A DNA stretch of 64,000 nt. Source: Paenibacillus piri (lineage in GTDB: Bacteria > Bacillota > Bacilli > Paenibacillales > NBRC-103111). Shown here piece after piece: positions 25,713-33,835 of this stretch. The stretch is taken from NCBI RefSeq assembly GCF_004354045.1, contig NZ_SMRT01000008.1:248001-312000 (forward strand), read 5' to 3'. The notes beneath the pieces were generated by a model that worked only from the letters and a program-made list of their open reading frames with translations, was not told where the DNA came from and ran no database searches. The position numbers and the translations under genes are program-made. How positions within the stretch are numbered: position 1 is the first letter of the stretch; each line of letters opens with the position of its first letter.

Positions 25713-25772
25713 GGGCTTCGCACAACCTTGACAAACGCGCTCGTCCCTAAGGACTGAGAAGACGTTTGTCCT
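25713..25772 (+). repeat. Dispersed repeat R2, copy D
   Basis: CTTCGCACAACCTTGACAAA and the following CGCGCTCGTCC match copies B and C closely. The AAAGTATAA palindrome is missing. It overlaps the last codons of the GT-C gene on the minus strand. Confidence 0.7.
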
Positions 25773-27351
25773 CGGTTTCGGACTGCGGAATGACGCGGTA
25801 CAATTTCCATCCGCCGCCGTAATCCTTCTCGAGCGCGGCCCAGGAGGCTCCGTGATCGTAAAACCCGGGGTACCTTTGGTTTACGGCGTTTAAACTGGCA
25901 ATGCCGTTAGGGTCCGGCACAAGGATATGCGTAATGTTGTATTGCTCCGGGTGTCTGAGCGATTGCTCGAAATCTCTGTCGCTCGTTATGACGAGATTAT
26001 AGGGGCGTTTGCTGTTTAGGATGACGTAAAAAGCATTGAACGCATCCATCAGCACTTTTTGCCGGTCGTTTTGCTCGGCCCGTCTGTCCAAATCGGCGGC
26101 AATTTCCATGGCAAGAGGAAGCGCCTTGCTCTGCTGATAATGTATTGCGTCATATTCTTCCGGGGACAGCGATTTATTTTGCATGACATTCCAGGTAAAT
26201 ATGCCGCATCCGACCAACACGGCCAGAGCCATTAAGCAGCTTGTCCGATAACCGCGGGATTGCTTCTGTTTTTGCAGCTCATAAGGGAGCCACGCCATGA
26301 CAAGCGGCAGCGGGTAGACGAAAAATCTCAGCCATCCGTATGAGGAGCCTTTGATGAGCATGAGAAACTGCATGGCCGGAATCGAAGCGATTAGCAATAG
26401 AATGACTGCAAATTCCGTCTTGAACAAGCTTCGGCGCCATAAACGCATAACGATGATAAGCCCGAGAGGGGGGAGAAAACAAGCGATTCGTTCGGAAATA
26501 TATAAAGCCGCTTCGACAGGATGACCCATTAGCGGGCTGAAAGTGGCGTTGTTCACAAGCTGCGCGGCTTGCCCGAGGTTGGAATAGCTGGAACGTAAAA
26601 AATAGAGCGGGTCGCCCATAATCGAATAATTCAGGAAAATCCAGAGGATGCCGGTAAAAAAAGCGGGAGTCAGCAGCACAATTTCCGTCGCTTCGATCTT
26701 GTTGTAGAGCTCCCTGTACTTCGACTTATGCGGATTTTGCTTGTATTGTTTCCAAATCAGCAAAATAAAACCGAGCGCCAGACAAGCGCCGAATGCTACG
26801 GCTTCGTAGCGGGTAAGAAAGGCGAGCGCCAATGCAAAGGACGCCCCGATGAGGCTGTTTATTTTGCCCTTCTCCAGCCAGTCTGCGACGGTGATGACAA
26901 TCCAAACAAGAAAGAAGATAAACACGCTCTCGCTCATTCCGTTTGAACCGTATAAAAATATAAACGGGTTTAAGCCGTACAACAGGCAGATCAATAAACT
27001 GAACAGCAGCGGCATTCCCCGCTTGATAAAATGGTGACACAGCATCACAACGGTCGCCGAGGTAAAAAAGCCTGACAGGATGACCCCGGCAATGGCTGAC
27101 GAGGCCAACGCGGGATAGAGCGGCTGAGCTACCAGAATAGGCAGCATCAGAAGACTGGGCAGCGGATTCCAGACGAATCCGATGGCCGCCAAATGCGGAT
27201 CCCGGCTGTAGCCGACATAATAAGCATTGGCTACTCTGCTGAAGGCATCGACAGCGACGAAATGGTTCACATGGGCCATCCAATAGCCGAAGGCGATTTC
27301 CGCGGCAAATACAAGTATGCCAAGCAGCCATACAGTTTTCGATATGCGCAT
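25747..27351 (-). CDS. Membrane GT-C glycosyltransferase (ArnT/PMT-like)
   Basis: 534 aa with about ten hydrophobic helices. An acidic site lies in the first outer loop (NHFVAVDAFSRVANAYY), as in lipid-sugar-dependent GT-C enzymes. A soluble C-terminal part (~410-534) has EYNITHILVPDP and a Trp/Tyr-rich end. ATG 27351 is preceded by GGAGGG; upstream frame extensions lack a site. Such proteins transfer sugars from polyprenyl-P-sugar outside the membrane, matching the GtrB and GtrA genes facing it. The final residues (about KRLLSP) are encoded by repeat R2, so the natural C-terminus may have been replaced. Confidence 0.78.
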   Translation of the reverse strand: MRISKTVWLLGILVFAAEIAFGYWMAHVNHFVAVDAFSRVANAYYVGYSRDPHLAAIGFVWNPLPSLLMLPILVAQPLYPALASSAIAGVILSGFFTSATVVMLCHHFIKRGMPLLFSLLICLLYGLNPFIFLYGSNGMSESVFIFFLVWIVITVADWLEKGKINSLIGASFALALAFLTRYEAVAFGACLALGFILLIWKQYKQNPHKSKYRELYNKIEATEIVLLTPAFFTGILWIFLNYSIMGDPLYFLRSSYSNLGQAAQLVNNATFSPLMGHPVEAALYISERIACFLPPLGLIIVMRLWRRSLFKTEFAVILLLIASIPAMQFLMLIKGSSYGWLRFFVYPLPLVMAWLPYELQKQKQSRGYRTSCLMALAVLVGCGIFTWNVMQNKSLSPEEYDAIHYQQSKALPLAMEIAADLDRRAEQNDRQKVLMDAFNAFYVILNSKRPYNLVITSDRDFEQSLRHPEQYNITHILVPDPNGIASLNAVNQRYPGFYDHGASWAALEKDYGGGWKLYRVIPQSETEDKRLLSP

Positions 27352-27525
27352 GCGCCCCAATCCCTCCATTTCCGCAGTTTGACAAGTCATTTCCTATCAT
27401 GCCAACAACAGCAGCTTTTATTGTACGATTATTTTACGTTTTTGACAGCTAAAATCTTTGTTAACTGTTTGAACAGGCGCCCCCGGCTTATCGTTGCGAA
27501 TCCACATAGTACCACGGAAATACGC

Positions 27526-27554
27526 TTGACTCTTGGCCCGATTCGGCATATAAT
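27526..27554 (+). promoter_or_regulatory. ilv operon promoter
   Basis: TTGACT, 17-bp spacer, TATAAT: a near-consensus SigA promoter immediately before the T-box leader. Confidence 0.85.
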
Positions 27555-27574
27555 ATTGAAAAAGTACAACAGAC

Positions 27575-27905
27575 CTAATCGGCAATGATGAGGACGAAGT
27601 TATAAGGGCACTTATGTTCAGAGAGCAGAGGATTTGCTGAAACCAATGCCATTAATCCCTTATGTACGAGCTCACCTCGGAGCTGTTTTCCTGAAAAGTA
27701 TGCTTAACGGCATAGCTACTAGGGGAAATCGGAATAGCACACGTTACCGTGCTGAAGGTATAACGGCTTTATGATGGCCGCGTACCTGCTAAGGTTATTT
27801 GCTGTGAGGCATTTAACAAACTCTGGGTGGTACCACGGAAGATTAGAACCCCTTTCGTCCCTTCAGACGCTATAACGCGTTTTGGGATGAGAGGGGTTTT
27901 TCGCG
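27575..27905 (+). promoter_or_regulatory. T-box riboswitch, Leu specifier
   Basis: Conserved T-box bulge TGGGTGGTACCACGG at 27824-27839. Stem I has AGAGAGC...TTGCTG and the specifier context GAGCTCACCTCGGAGCTG, with CTC (27671-27673) in the usual place before ACC..GGAGC, so tRNA-Leu is predicted. The terminator AACCCCT...GAGGGGTT plus T5 (27847-27902) competes with the antiterminator. B. subtilis ilvB also uses a Leu T-box. The specifier reading is by eye. Confidence 0.9.
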
Positions 27906-27934
27906 TTTCTAGTTTACGGGAGGAGGACAAATTC

Positions 27935-29677
27935 ATGATCGTTCAAACCACACAAAAGTCAAAAGAACAGCTGCACAAAGAACTGCTTCAGCCGGATGTC
28001 GTTACAGGGTCGGAAATGTTGCTGCGCAGTTTGCTGTTGGAGGACGTGGATTGCGTCTTCGGGTATCCGGGCGGAGCGGTTTTATATATTTACGATGCCA
28101 TGCACGGCAATCCGAATTTTAATCACTTGTTAACCCGTCACGAGCAGGGCGCGATTCATGCGGCCGACGGCTATGCGCGCTCAACCGGCAAGGTCGGCGT
28201 CTGTATCGCAACATCCGGTCCGGGGGCAACGAATCTCGTAACAGGCATTGCTACGGCTTACATGGATTCGGTACCGCTTGTTGTTATTACGGGCAATGTC
28301 GCAACCAGCGTGATCGGAACGGACGCTTTCCAGGAAGCCGACATTACCGGCATTACAATGCCGATCACGAAGCACAGCTACCTGGTGCGCGACGTTAACG
28401 ATCTGCCGCGCGTCATTAAAGAAGCGTTCCATATCGCGTCCACAGGACGCAAAGGACCGGTGCTTATCGACATTCCGAAGGATGTCTCGAATGCCAAGGC
28501 GGCGTTCTATTATCCGGAGAAGGTTGAAATTCGCGGCTACCATCCGACGGTTCAACCGAACAAGCTGCAGGTGGACCGCATGCTTGAGGCGATTGCCGAG
28601 GCGGAGCGTCCGGTTATATTGGCCGGCGGCGGCGTCGTTTACTCGGACGCCTCCAAAGAGCTGCTGGAATTCGTGGAGAAATCCCGCATTCCGGTAACAA
28701 CCACGCTGCTTGGACTGGGCGGCTTCCCGAGCGCACACGAGCTGTGGCTGGGCATGCCGGGCATGCACGGAACGTATGCGTCCAACCAGGCGCTGCAAAA
28801 TTGCGACCTGCTGATCGGGATCGGAGCGCGGTTCGACGACCGCGTAACGATGAAGGTCGACGGCTTCGCGCCTAAGGCGAAGAAAATCGTTCACATTGAC
28901 GTGGACCCTGCGGAAATCGGCAAAATCGTCGAAGCGACGATTCCATGCGTCGGCGATGTCAAGGCGGTATTGCAAATGGCGCTGCCGAAGGTGAAGCCGT
29001 CCCGGTCGGAAGCATGGATCAAGGAAGTAACGGAGAACAAGCGGAGCCGTCCGCTGCGCTATAAAGATTCGGATACGGAGCTGAAGCCGCAGTACGTGAT
29101 CGAGATGATTCACGAAACGACCAAGGGTGAGGCGATCGTAACGACGGACGTTGGGCAGCATCAGATGTGGGCTGCGCAGTACTACAAGTTTAACCACCCG
29201 CGTTCCTGGATTACATCCGGCGGCCTGGGCACGATGGGCTTCGGGTTCCCGTCCGCGATCGGAGCGCAGGTAGCGCATCCGGACCGGCTGGTCGTATCGA
29301 TCAACGGAGACGGCGGCATGCAGATGTGCTCGCAGGAGCTGGCGATTTGCGCCATCAATAAAATTCCTGTCAAAATCGTTGTTATCAATAACCAGGTGCT
29401 GGGAATGGTTCGCCAGTGGCAGGAAATTATTTATGACAACCGGTACAGCCATATCGATCTGGCCGGCAGCCCTGATTTCGTGAAGCTGGCCGAAGCGTAC
29501 GGCGTCAAAGGCTTGAGAGCGACGAATAAAGAGGAAGCCCGCCGCGCATGGCAGGAAGCGCTGGACACCCCAGGTCCGGTACTCGTCGAATTTTTCGTCC
29601 GCAAAGGCGAGAACGTGTATCCGATGGTTACGCAAGGCTCGACGATAGATGAAATGATAATGGGGGATTCGGAATGA
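27935..29677 (+). CDS. ilvB: Acetolactate synthase large subunit
   Basis: ThDP enzyme joining pyruvate to pyruvate or 2-oxobutyrate for valine, leucine and isoleucine. YPGGAVLYIYDA, RHEQGAIHAADGYAR (catalytic Glu), SGPGATN, the FAD region and NGDGGMQM...INNQVLGM (ThDP/Mg site) are all present. The product is 580 aa. ATG 27935 follows GGGAGGAGG; the longer open frame runs through the T-box terminator and is not a start. ilvN overlaps by 4 bases. Confidence 0.95.
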   Translation: MIVQTTQKSKEQLHKELLQPDVVTGSEMLLRSLLLEDVDCVFGYPGGAVLYIYDAMHGNPNFNHLLTRHEQGAIHAADGYARSTGKVGVCIATSGPGATNLVTGIATAYMDSVPLVVITGNVATSVIGTDAFQEADITGITMPITKHSYLVRDVNDLPRVIKEAFHIASTGRKGPVLIDIPKDVSNAKAAFYYPEKVEIRGYHPTVQPNKLQVDRMLEAIAEAERPVILAGGGVVYSDASKELLEFVEKSRIPVTTTLLGLGGFPSAHELWLGMPGMHGTYASNQALQNCDLLIGIGARFDDRVTMKVDGFAPKAKKIVHIDVDPAEIGKIVEATIPCVGDVKAVLQMALPKVKPSRSEAWIKEVTENKRSRPLRYKDSDTELKPQYVIEMIHETTKGEAIVTTDVGQHQMWAAQYYKFNHPRSWITSGGLGTMGFGFPSAIGAQVAHPDRLVVSINGDGGMQMCSQELAICAINKIPVKIVVINNQVLGMVRQWQEIIYDNRYSHIDLAGSPDFVKLAEAYGVKGLRATNKEEARRAWQEALDTPGPVLVEFFVRKGENVYPMVTQGSTIDEMIMGDSE

Positions 29678-30162
29678 CGCACAGACATACCATATCCGTA
29701 CTAGTAAACAATCAACCTGGCGTGCTTCAGCGGGTATCCGGCTTGTTCGGCCGCAGAGGCTTCAATATTGAAAGCATCACGGTGGGCGAGTCCGAGGAAT
29801 CGGGCTTGTCCCGGATGGTGATTGTAACGACAGGCGACGATAAAACGTTAGAGCAGGTGTCCAAGCAGCTGTATAAGCTGATTGACGTCATCAAGGTCGT
29901 CGATCTCAGCTCGAATCCGATGGTAGCCCGCGAGCTGGCATTGATCAAGGTCAACGCGGAGCCAAGCGCGCGTCCCGAAGTGCTGGGAATTGTCGAAACA
30001 TTTCGTGCGGCGGTCGTCGATATCGGTCCTTCTTCATTAATTGTGCAGGTAGTCGGGGATTCCCATAAAATCGACGCGATGGTCGAGCTGTTGAAGCCTT
30101 ACGGCATTCGTGAAATATCGAGAACCGGGGTTACGGCTATGATCCGCGGGCTGGTGAAATAG
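29674..30162 (+). CDS. ilvN: Acetolactate synthase small (regulatory) subunit
   Basis: 162 aa with the N-terminal ACT domain (TISVLVNNQPGVLQRVSGLFGRRGF) that binds valine for feedback control, and the second half typical of IlvN. It starts in ATGA at the end of ilvB, showing translational coupling. Its TAG stop is immediately followed by the TGA that opens repeat R1. Confidence 0.94.
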   Translation: MTHRHTISVLVNNQPGVLQRVSGLFGRRGFNIESITVGESEESGLSRMVIVTTGDDKTLEQVSKQLYKLIDVIKVVDLSSNPMVARELALIKVNAEPSARPEVLGIVETFRAAVVDIGPSSLIVQVVGDSHKIDAMVELLKPYGIREISRTGVTAMIRGLVK

Positions 30163-30278
30163 TGAACTCGTTCAGCTTTGCCGAACATCGGGGAATCAGA
30201 TGGGGATTCTACCCGACCTGATTCAAGGCCCACCTTAGAGGCGGAGGTCTTAACCCGATAATGTCGTAATCGGATAAT
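30161..30278 (+). repeat. Dispersed repeat R1, copy 1
   Basis: Begins AGTGAACTCGTTCAGC at the ilvN stop and ends near GTCGTAATCGGATAA. It carries a GTTCAGC-like hairpin, a CAGATGGGG/CCGACCTG region, GGCCCACC and a CCGAT/ATCGG hairpin. This copy has several substitutions and no hairpin directly after it. Confidence 0.85.
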
Positions 30279-30324
30279 AAATAAAGTTTTCTAAAAAGAT
30301 GAATTTGGAGTAAAATGTACCTTG

Positions 30325-30432
30325 GTGAGTGGGGGATACAGCGGGTAACTTTCAGGGATAGGCCGGTTCGTGCACCCTATGTCCGCGTTCGTACCGGAGG
30401 AAAGCGGGTTGTCCGTTATATCGCCCACTCAC
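30325..30432 (+). promoter_or_regulatory. Unassigned structured leader upstream of ilvC
   Basis: Perfect 9-bp outer stem GTGAGTGGG (30325-30333)/CCCACTCAC (30424-30432), extended by GATA/TATC. It encloses a GGATAGG/CCTATGTCC hairpin and a CCGCG...GCGGG element. AGGGTTTTT follows, then the ilvC ribosome site 20 bp on. It could act as a riboswitch, an attenuator or an inserted palindromic element. No known class was recognised; the ykkC/ppGpp motif is absent. Confidence 0.6.
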
Positions 30433-30465
30433 AGGGTTTTTAAATTAAAGGAGGAGCTATTATCC

Positions 30466-31458
30466 ATGGCAGTTACAACTTATTACGAAAAAGACGCAGA
30501 TCTTAATGCATTGCAAGGCAAAACCATCGCTATTATCGGTTACGGAAGCCAAGGCCACGCTCAAGCGCAAAACTTGCGCGACAGCGGGTTGAAAGTCATC
30601 ATCGGTCTTCGTCAAGGCAAATCGTTCGAGCAAGCGAAAAACGACGGCTTCGACGTATACTCCGTTGCCGAGGCAACCAAGCTTGCCGATATCGTGCAAT
30701 TGCTGATGCCGGATGAAACGCAAGCGAGCGTCTACAAAAACGAAATTGAACCGAACCTGAAGCATGGCGCAGCGATCATGTTCTCCCACGGCTTCAACGT
30801 TCATTTCGGTCAAATCGCTCCGTCCGCAGACAAAGACGTGTTCCTGGTAGCTCCTAAATCCCCGGGCCACATGGTTCGCCGCGTATATGTCGAAGGCTTC
30901 GGCGTTCCCGGACTTATCGCGGTTGAGCAGGATGCAAGCGGCAAAGCGAAAGAAATCGGCTTGGCCTATGCAAAAGGAATCGGCTGCACACGCGCGGGCG
31001 TTATCGAAACTTCGTTCCGCGAAGAAACGGAAACCGACTTGTTCGGCGAGCAGGCTGTCCTCTGCGGCGGCGCATCCGCTCTTGTTAAAGCCGGCTTCGA
31101 AACATTGGTTGAAGCGGGCTATGCTCCTGAAATGGCTTACTTCGAATGCTTGCACGAATTGAAGCTGATCGTCGACCTGATGTATGAAGGCGGTCTGGCT
31201 ACGATGAGACATTCGATTTCCAACACGGCCGAGTACGGTGACTATGTAACCGGACCTCGCATCATCACAGACGAAACCAAACAAGAAATGAAGCGCGTGC
31301 TGTCCGATATCCAGCAAGGCAAATTTGCCCGCGATTTCATCTTGGAAAACCAATCCGGCCGCGCGTTCCTTACAGCTACCCGCCGTTTGGAAGCCGAGCA
31401 TCCGCTTGAGCAAGTGGGCGCCCAGCTGCGCGAAATGATGCACTGGATCAAGAAGTAA
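30466..31458 (+). CDS. ilvC: Ketol-acid reductoisomerase
   Basis: Class I KARI, 330 aa, NADPH- and Mg-dependent second step of branched-chain synthesis. IGYGSQGHAQAQNLRDSG is the cofactor loop; APKSPGHMVR, DLFGEQAVLCGG and CLHELKLIVDLMYEGG hold the metal and substrate residues. ATG 30466 follows AAAGGAGGAG; the frame extends upstream through the structured leader without a site. Confidence 0.96.
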   Translation: MAVTTYYEKDADLNALQGKTIAIIGYGSQGHAQAQNLRDSGLKVIIGLRQGKSFEQAKNDGFDVYSVAEATKLADIVQLLMPDETQASVYKNEIEPNLKHGAAIMFSHGFNVHFGQIAPSADKDVFLVAPKSPGHMVRRVYVEGFGVPGLIAVEQDASGKAKEIGLAYAKGIGCTRAGVIETSFREETETDLFGEQAVLCGGASALVKAGFETLVEAGYAPEMAYFECLHELKLIVDLMYEGGLATMRHSISNTAEYGDYVTGPRIITDETKQEMKRVLSDIQQGKFARDFILENQSGRAFLTATRRLEAEHPLEQVGAQLREMMHWIKK

Positions 31459-31815
31459 TGCATTTAACACGTTTGTGGCAATATAGAAATTAAACGAGGT
31501 CGGCTTGAAGTCAATGGGAAATGTTAGCGGCGGTGTCCCTCCGGTTTCTCATCTTCGAGCCGTACCTTTTTCTGCTTAAAAGCAGGCTTGCTTCGAAGCC
31601 GCCGCGAGGCTTATTGAACGATAAGGCGTTTATACGTTTTAAGCGCCGCGGAACATTTAGCACCGTAAACAGTCAGCATCGCCAAAATTTAATAAAGCTT
31701 ACAATGCTAAAGCAAAACTCAGCGAGAGCTTACGAAGTAATTTTCTCACGAAAATTTTTAGCATATGCTTACGACGTAAGTTTTGCTAAAGCAAAACTCT
31801 TAGGAGGTGACCCCC
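31459..31815 (+). other. ilvC-leuA spacer with hairpins and repeats (R3)
   Basis: AT-rich gap. 31528-31604 can fold: CGGCGG/CCGCCG outer stem, CTTCGA/TCGAAG, and CTGCTT-aa-AAGCAG. From 31690 short units recur: TGCTAAAGCAAAACTC at 31705 and 31784, GCTTACGA(A/C)GTAA at 31728 and 31767. The last copy makes two stacked hairpins, CTTAC-gac-GTAAG and AGTTTTGCT-aa-AGCAAAACT (31768-31798), directly before the leuA ribosome site. No T-box was seen. Confidence 0.6.
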
Positions 31816-33366
31816 ATGAGAAAAATCTACATATTCGATACCACGCTGAGAGACGGCGAGCAGTCGCCGGGCGTGAATCTGAATATGCAAGAGAAGGTAG
31901 AGATCGCGCTGCAGCTGGAGAAGCTCGGGATCGACCGGATCGAAGCCGGTTTCCCGGCCGCGTCTCCAGGCGACCTTGCCGGTGTGAATGCGGTCGCGCG
32001 CGCGGTCAAAAACGCCTCCATCATCGGCTTGGCGCGTTCGCGCGAGCAGGATATCGAAGCGGTGCGCGAAGCGCTGCAGGGAGCGCAGGACCCGTGCATC
32101 CATCTATTCCTGGCCACCTCTCCGATCCACCGCAAGCATAAGCTGCGGATGGAGAAGCATGAGGTGCTGGAGCGGGCGGAAGCGGCGATCCGGTACGCGA
32201 AAAAATATTTTGACAAGGTTGAATTTTCACCGGAGGATGCGGGCCGTACCGAGCTGGACTTCCTGTGCGAGGTCACGGCGATGGCGATCCGGGCGGGCGC
32301 CACGGTCGTTAATATCCCGGACACGGTAGGCTACTTGAATCCAAGCGAGTTCGGCAACATCTTCAAAACATTGAAGGAAAACGTGCCGGGTATCGAAAAG
32401 ATTCAGCTGAGCGCCCATTGTCATGACGATCTGGGCATGGCCACGGCGAACGCGCTGGCTGCCGTATTGAACGGCGCCGACCAAATCGAAGGCACGATCA
32501 ACGGGATCGGCGAACGCGCAGGCAACACCTCGCTGGAAGAAGTCGTGATGGCGCTGGAAACGCGTCATGATTACTTCCAGGCGAAAACGTCGCTTGTACT
32601 CGGCGAAATTGCGCGCACAAGCCGCTTGGTCAGCAAGCTGACCGGCATGCCTGTTCCGGGCAATAAAGCGATTGTCGGCGCCAATGCGTTCGCGCACGAG
32701 TCCGGCATTCACCAGGACGGCATGCTGAAAGAAAAAACGACCTATGAAATCATGTCGCCGGAAATGATCGGCTTGAAGGACAGCAAGCTCGTGCTGGGCA
32801 AGCACTCCGGACGCCACGCTTTCCGCGAGAAGCTGGTCGACCTGGGCTATGTGCTTGGCGACGAGCAGGTGAACGCGGCGTTTGCCAAGTTCAAGGATTT
32901 GGCGGACAAGAAGAAAAACGTTACCGATGAAGACATTCGCGCTTTGATCGAGGAAAAGCTGATTGAGACACCGGAAGTGTTCGTGCTCGATACGATTCAG
33001 CTGACCTACGGCAATCAATCGGTGCCGACGGCGACGATTCGCGTAACGACGATTGAAGGCGGGTCGGCGGAAGAGGCCGCAGTCGGCAACGGCTCCGTCG
33101 ACGCGATTTACAAGGCGATCGACAAAGTAACGAATGAAGAGGTCGAATTGGAAGACTATTCGATCAAGTCGGTAACCCATGGCAAGGATGCGCTTGGCGA
33201 GGTGCATGTCGTAATGCGTCAGGGCGAGTACTCCGTTCAAGGACGCGGAGTCAGCACCGATATTTTGGAAGCGAGCGCCAGGGCGTATATCGATGCGATC
33301 AATCGGTTGATCGAAAAGCGCAAATCGCCGGCGCGCAGCAGCCGCGACAATGTTACGTTAATTTAA
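31816..33366 (+). CDS. leuA: 2-isopropylmalate synthase
   Basis: First committed step of leucine synthesis: acetyl-CoA plus 2-oxoisovalerate. FDTTLRDGEQSPGVN is the DRE-TIM signature, HCHDDLGMATAN carries metal ligands, and ALETRHDYF and HESGIHQDGML follow. The LeuA regulatory dimer domain (GNQSVPTATIRV...DAIYKAIDK) completes the 516 aa. ATG 31816 follows TAGGAGGTG. The leucine-pathway genes leuC and leuD are not in the window. Confidence 0.96.
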   Translation: MRKIYIFDTTLRDGEQSPGVNLNMQEKVEIALQLEKLGIDRIEAGFPAASPGDLAGVNAVARAVKNASIIGLARSREQDIEAVREALQGAQDPCIHLFLATSPIHRKHKLRMEKHEVLERAEAAIRYAKKYFDKVEFSPEDAGRTELDFLCEVTAMAIRAGATVVNIPDTVGYLNPSEFGNIFKTLKENVPGIEKIQLSAHCHDDLGMATANALAAVLNGADQIEGTINGIGERAGNTSLEEVVMALETRHDYFQAKTSLVLGEIARTSRLVSKLTGMPVPGNKAIVGANAFAHESGIHQDGMLKEKTTYEIMSPEMIGLKDSKLVLGKHSGRHAFREKLVDLGYVLGDEQVNAAFAKFKDLADKKKNVTDEDIRALIEEKLIETPEVFVLDTIQLTYGNQSVPTATIRVTTIEGGSAEEAAVGNGSVDAIYKAIDKVTNEEVELEDYSIKSVTHGKDALGEVHVVMRQGEYSVQGRGVSTDILEASARAYIDAINRLIEKRKSPARSSRDNVTLI

Positions 33367-33385
33367 TATCCGGCTGCATGCAATT

Positions 33386-33445
33386 AACGCCCCGGACGCT
33401 TCGACCTGAGAAATCGGGTGAAGCGGGCCGGGGCGTTTCATTTTG
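33386..33445 (+). terminator. leuA terminator
   Basis: AACGCCCCGG pairs with CCGGGGCGTT, with an inner CGCTTC/GAAGCG stem, followed by a T-rich tail. Confidence 0.75.
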
Positions 33446-33534
33446 AACAAATATCATTTCCTTCAAAAGCCCAGGCGACATTTTGCCCGCCCACATAGCA
33501 TATAGGGAGTTTCTAATGAAGGGAGGCTGGAACG

Positions 33535-33675
33535 ATGGGTTACGGAGCCGGCTTAGGCTATGGATCATGTTATGGCTCATGTTATGGTTCTTGCTATGGC
33601 GGGTTTGATACCAGCACAGAAGTGATCCTGGTTTTGTTCATTCTATTAGTTATTGTTAGCCGTGCTTGGATCTAG
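33535..33675 (+). CDS. YjcZ-family small sporulation membrane peptide (46 aa)
   Basis: Short gene with GGGAGG before its ATG. Residues 1-23 are Gly/Tyr/Cys repeats (GYGSCYGSCYGSCYGG), and residues 29-42 are a single hydrophobic helix ILVLFILLVIVS. This is the YjcZ/tiny-TM layout of spore-formers, where a Gly/Tyr-rich start precedes VLFILLIIV. Such peptides are made in sporulation and their role is unknown. A GC-rich hairpin (about 33698-33748) follows. Confidence 0.75.
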   Translation: MGYGAGLGYGSCYGSCYGSCYGGFDTSTEVILVLFILLVIVSRAWI

Positions 33676-33782
33676 TGACGGGCCCTTCGGCTCGGCAGAG
33701 GCCCCCGGGAACACTGCGGCAGTATAAAACGGCCCCGGGGGTTGGCTTACTCGTTCAACTTTGCAGCGGAGCAGCTTGTAAA

Positions 33783-33823
33783 GAAAAACCCTGCCCGACC
33801 CCGAATTCGGGACGGGCAGGGTG
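33783..33823 (-). terminator. Terminator of aminotransferase gene
   Basis: ACCCTGCCCG and CGGGCAGGGT pair; reading on the minus strand a T5 run follows. Confidence 0.8.
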
Positions 33824-33835
33824 AATAATAGACGC

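Noticed and set aside
28181..29635. 484-aa minus-strand frame opposite ilvB
   Set aside because: Shadow of ilvB codon structure; no ribosome site and no recognisable family.
30325..30432. ykkC-type ppGpp riboswitch before ilvC
   Set aside because: Position would fit, but the conserved CTAGGG and CCGAGAG segments of that class are absent.
31459..31815. T-box upstream of leuA
   Set aside because: No GGGTGG(T)ACC bulge or specifier layout in the gap; only hairpins and short repeats.
31521..32141. 206-aa plus-strand frame before and into leuA
   Set aside because: Out of frame with leuA, passes through the hairpin units and has no start site.
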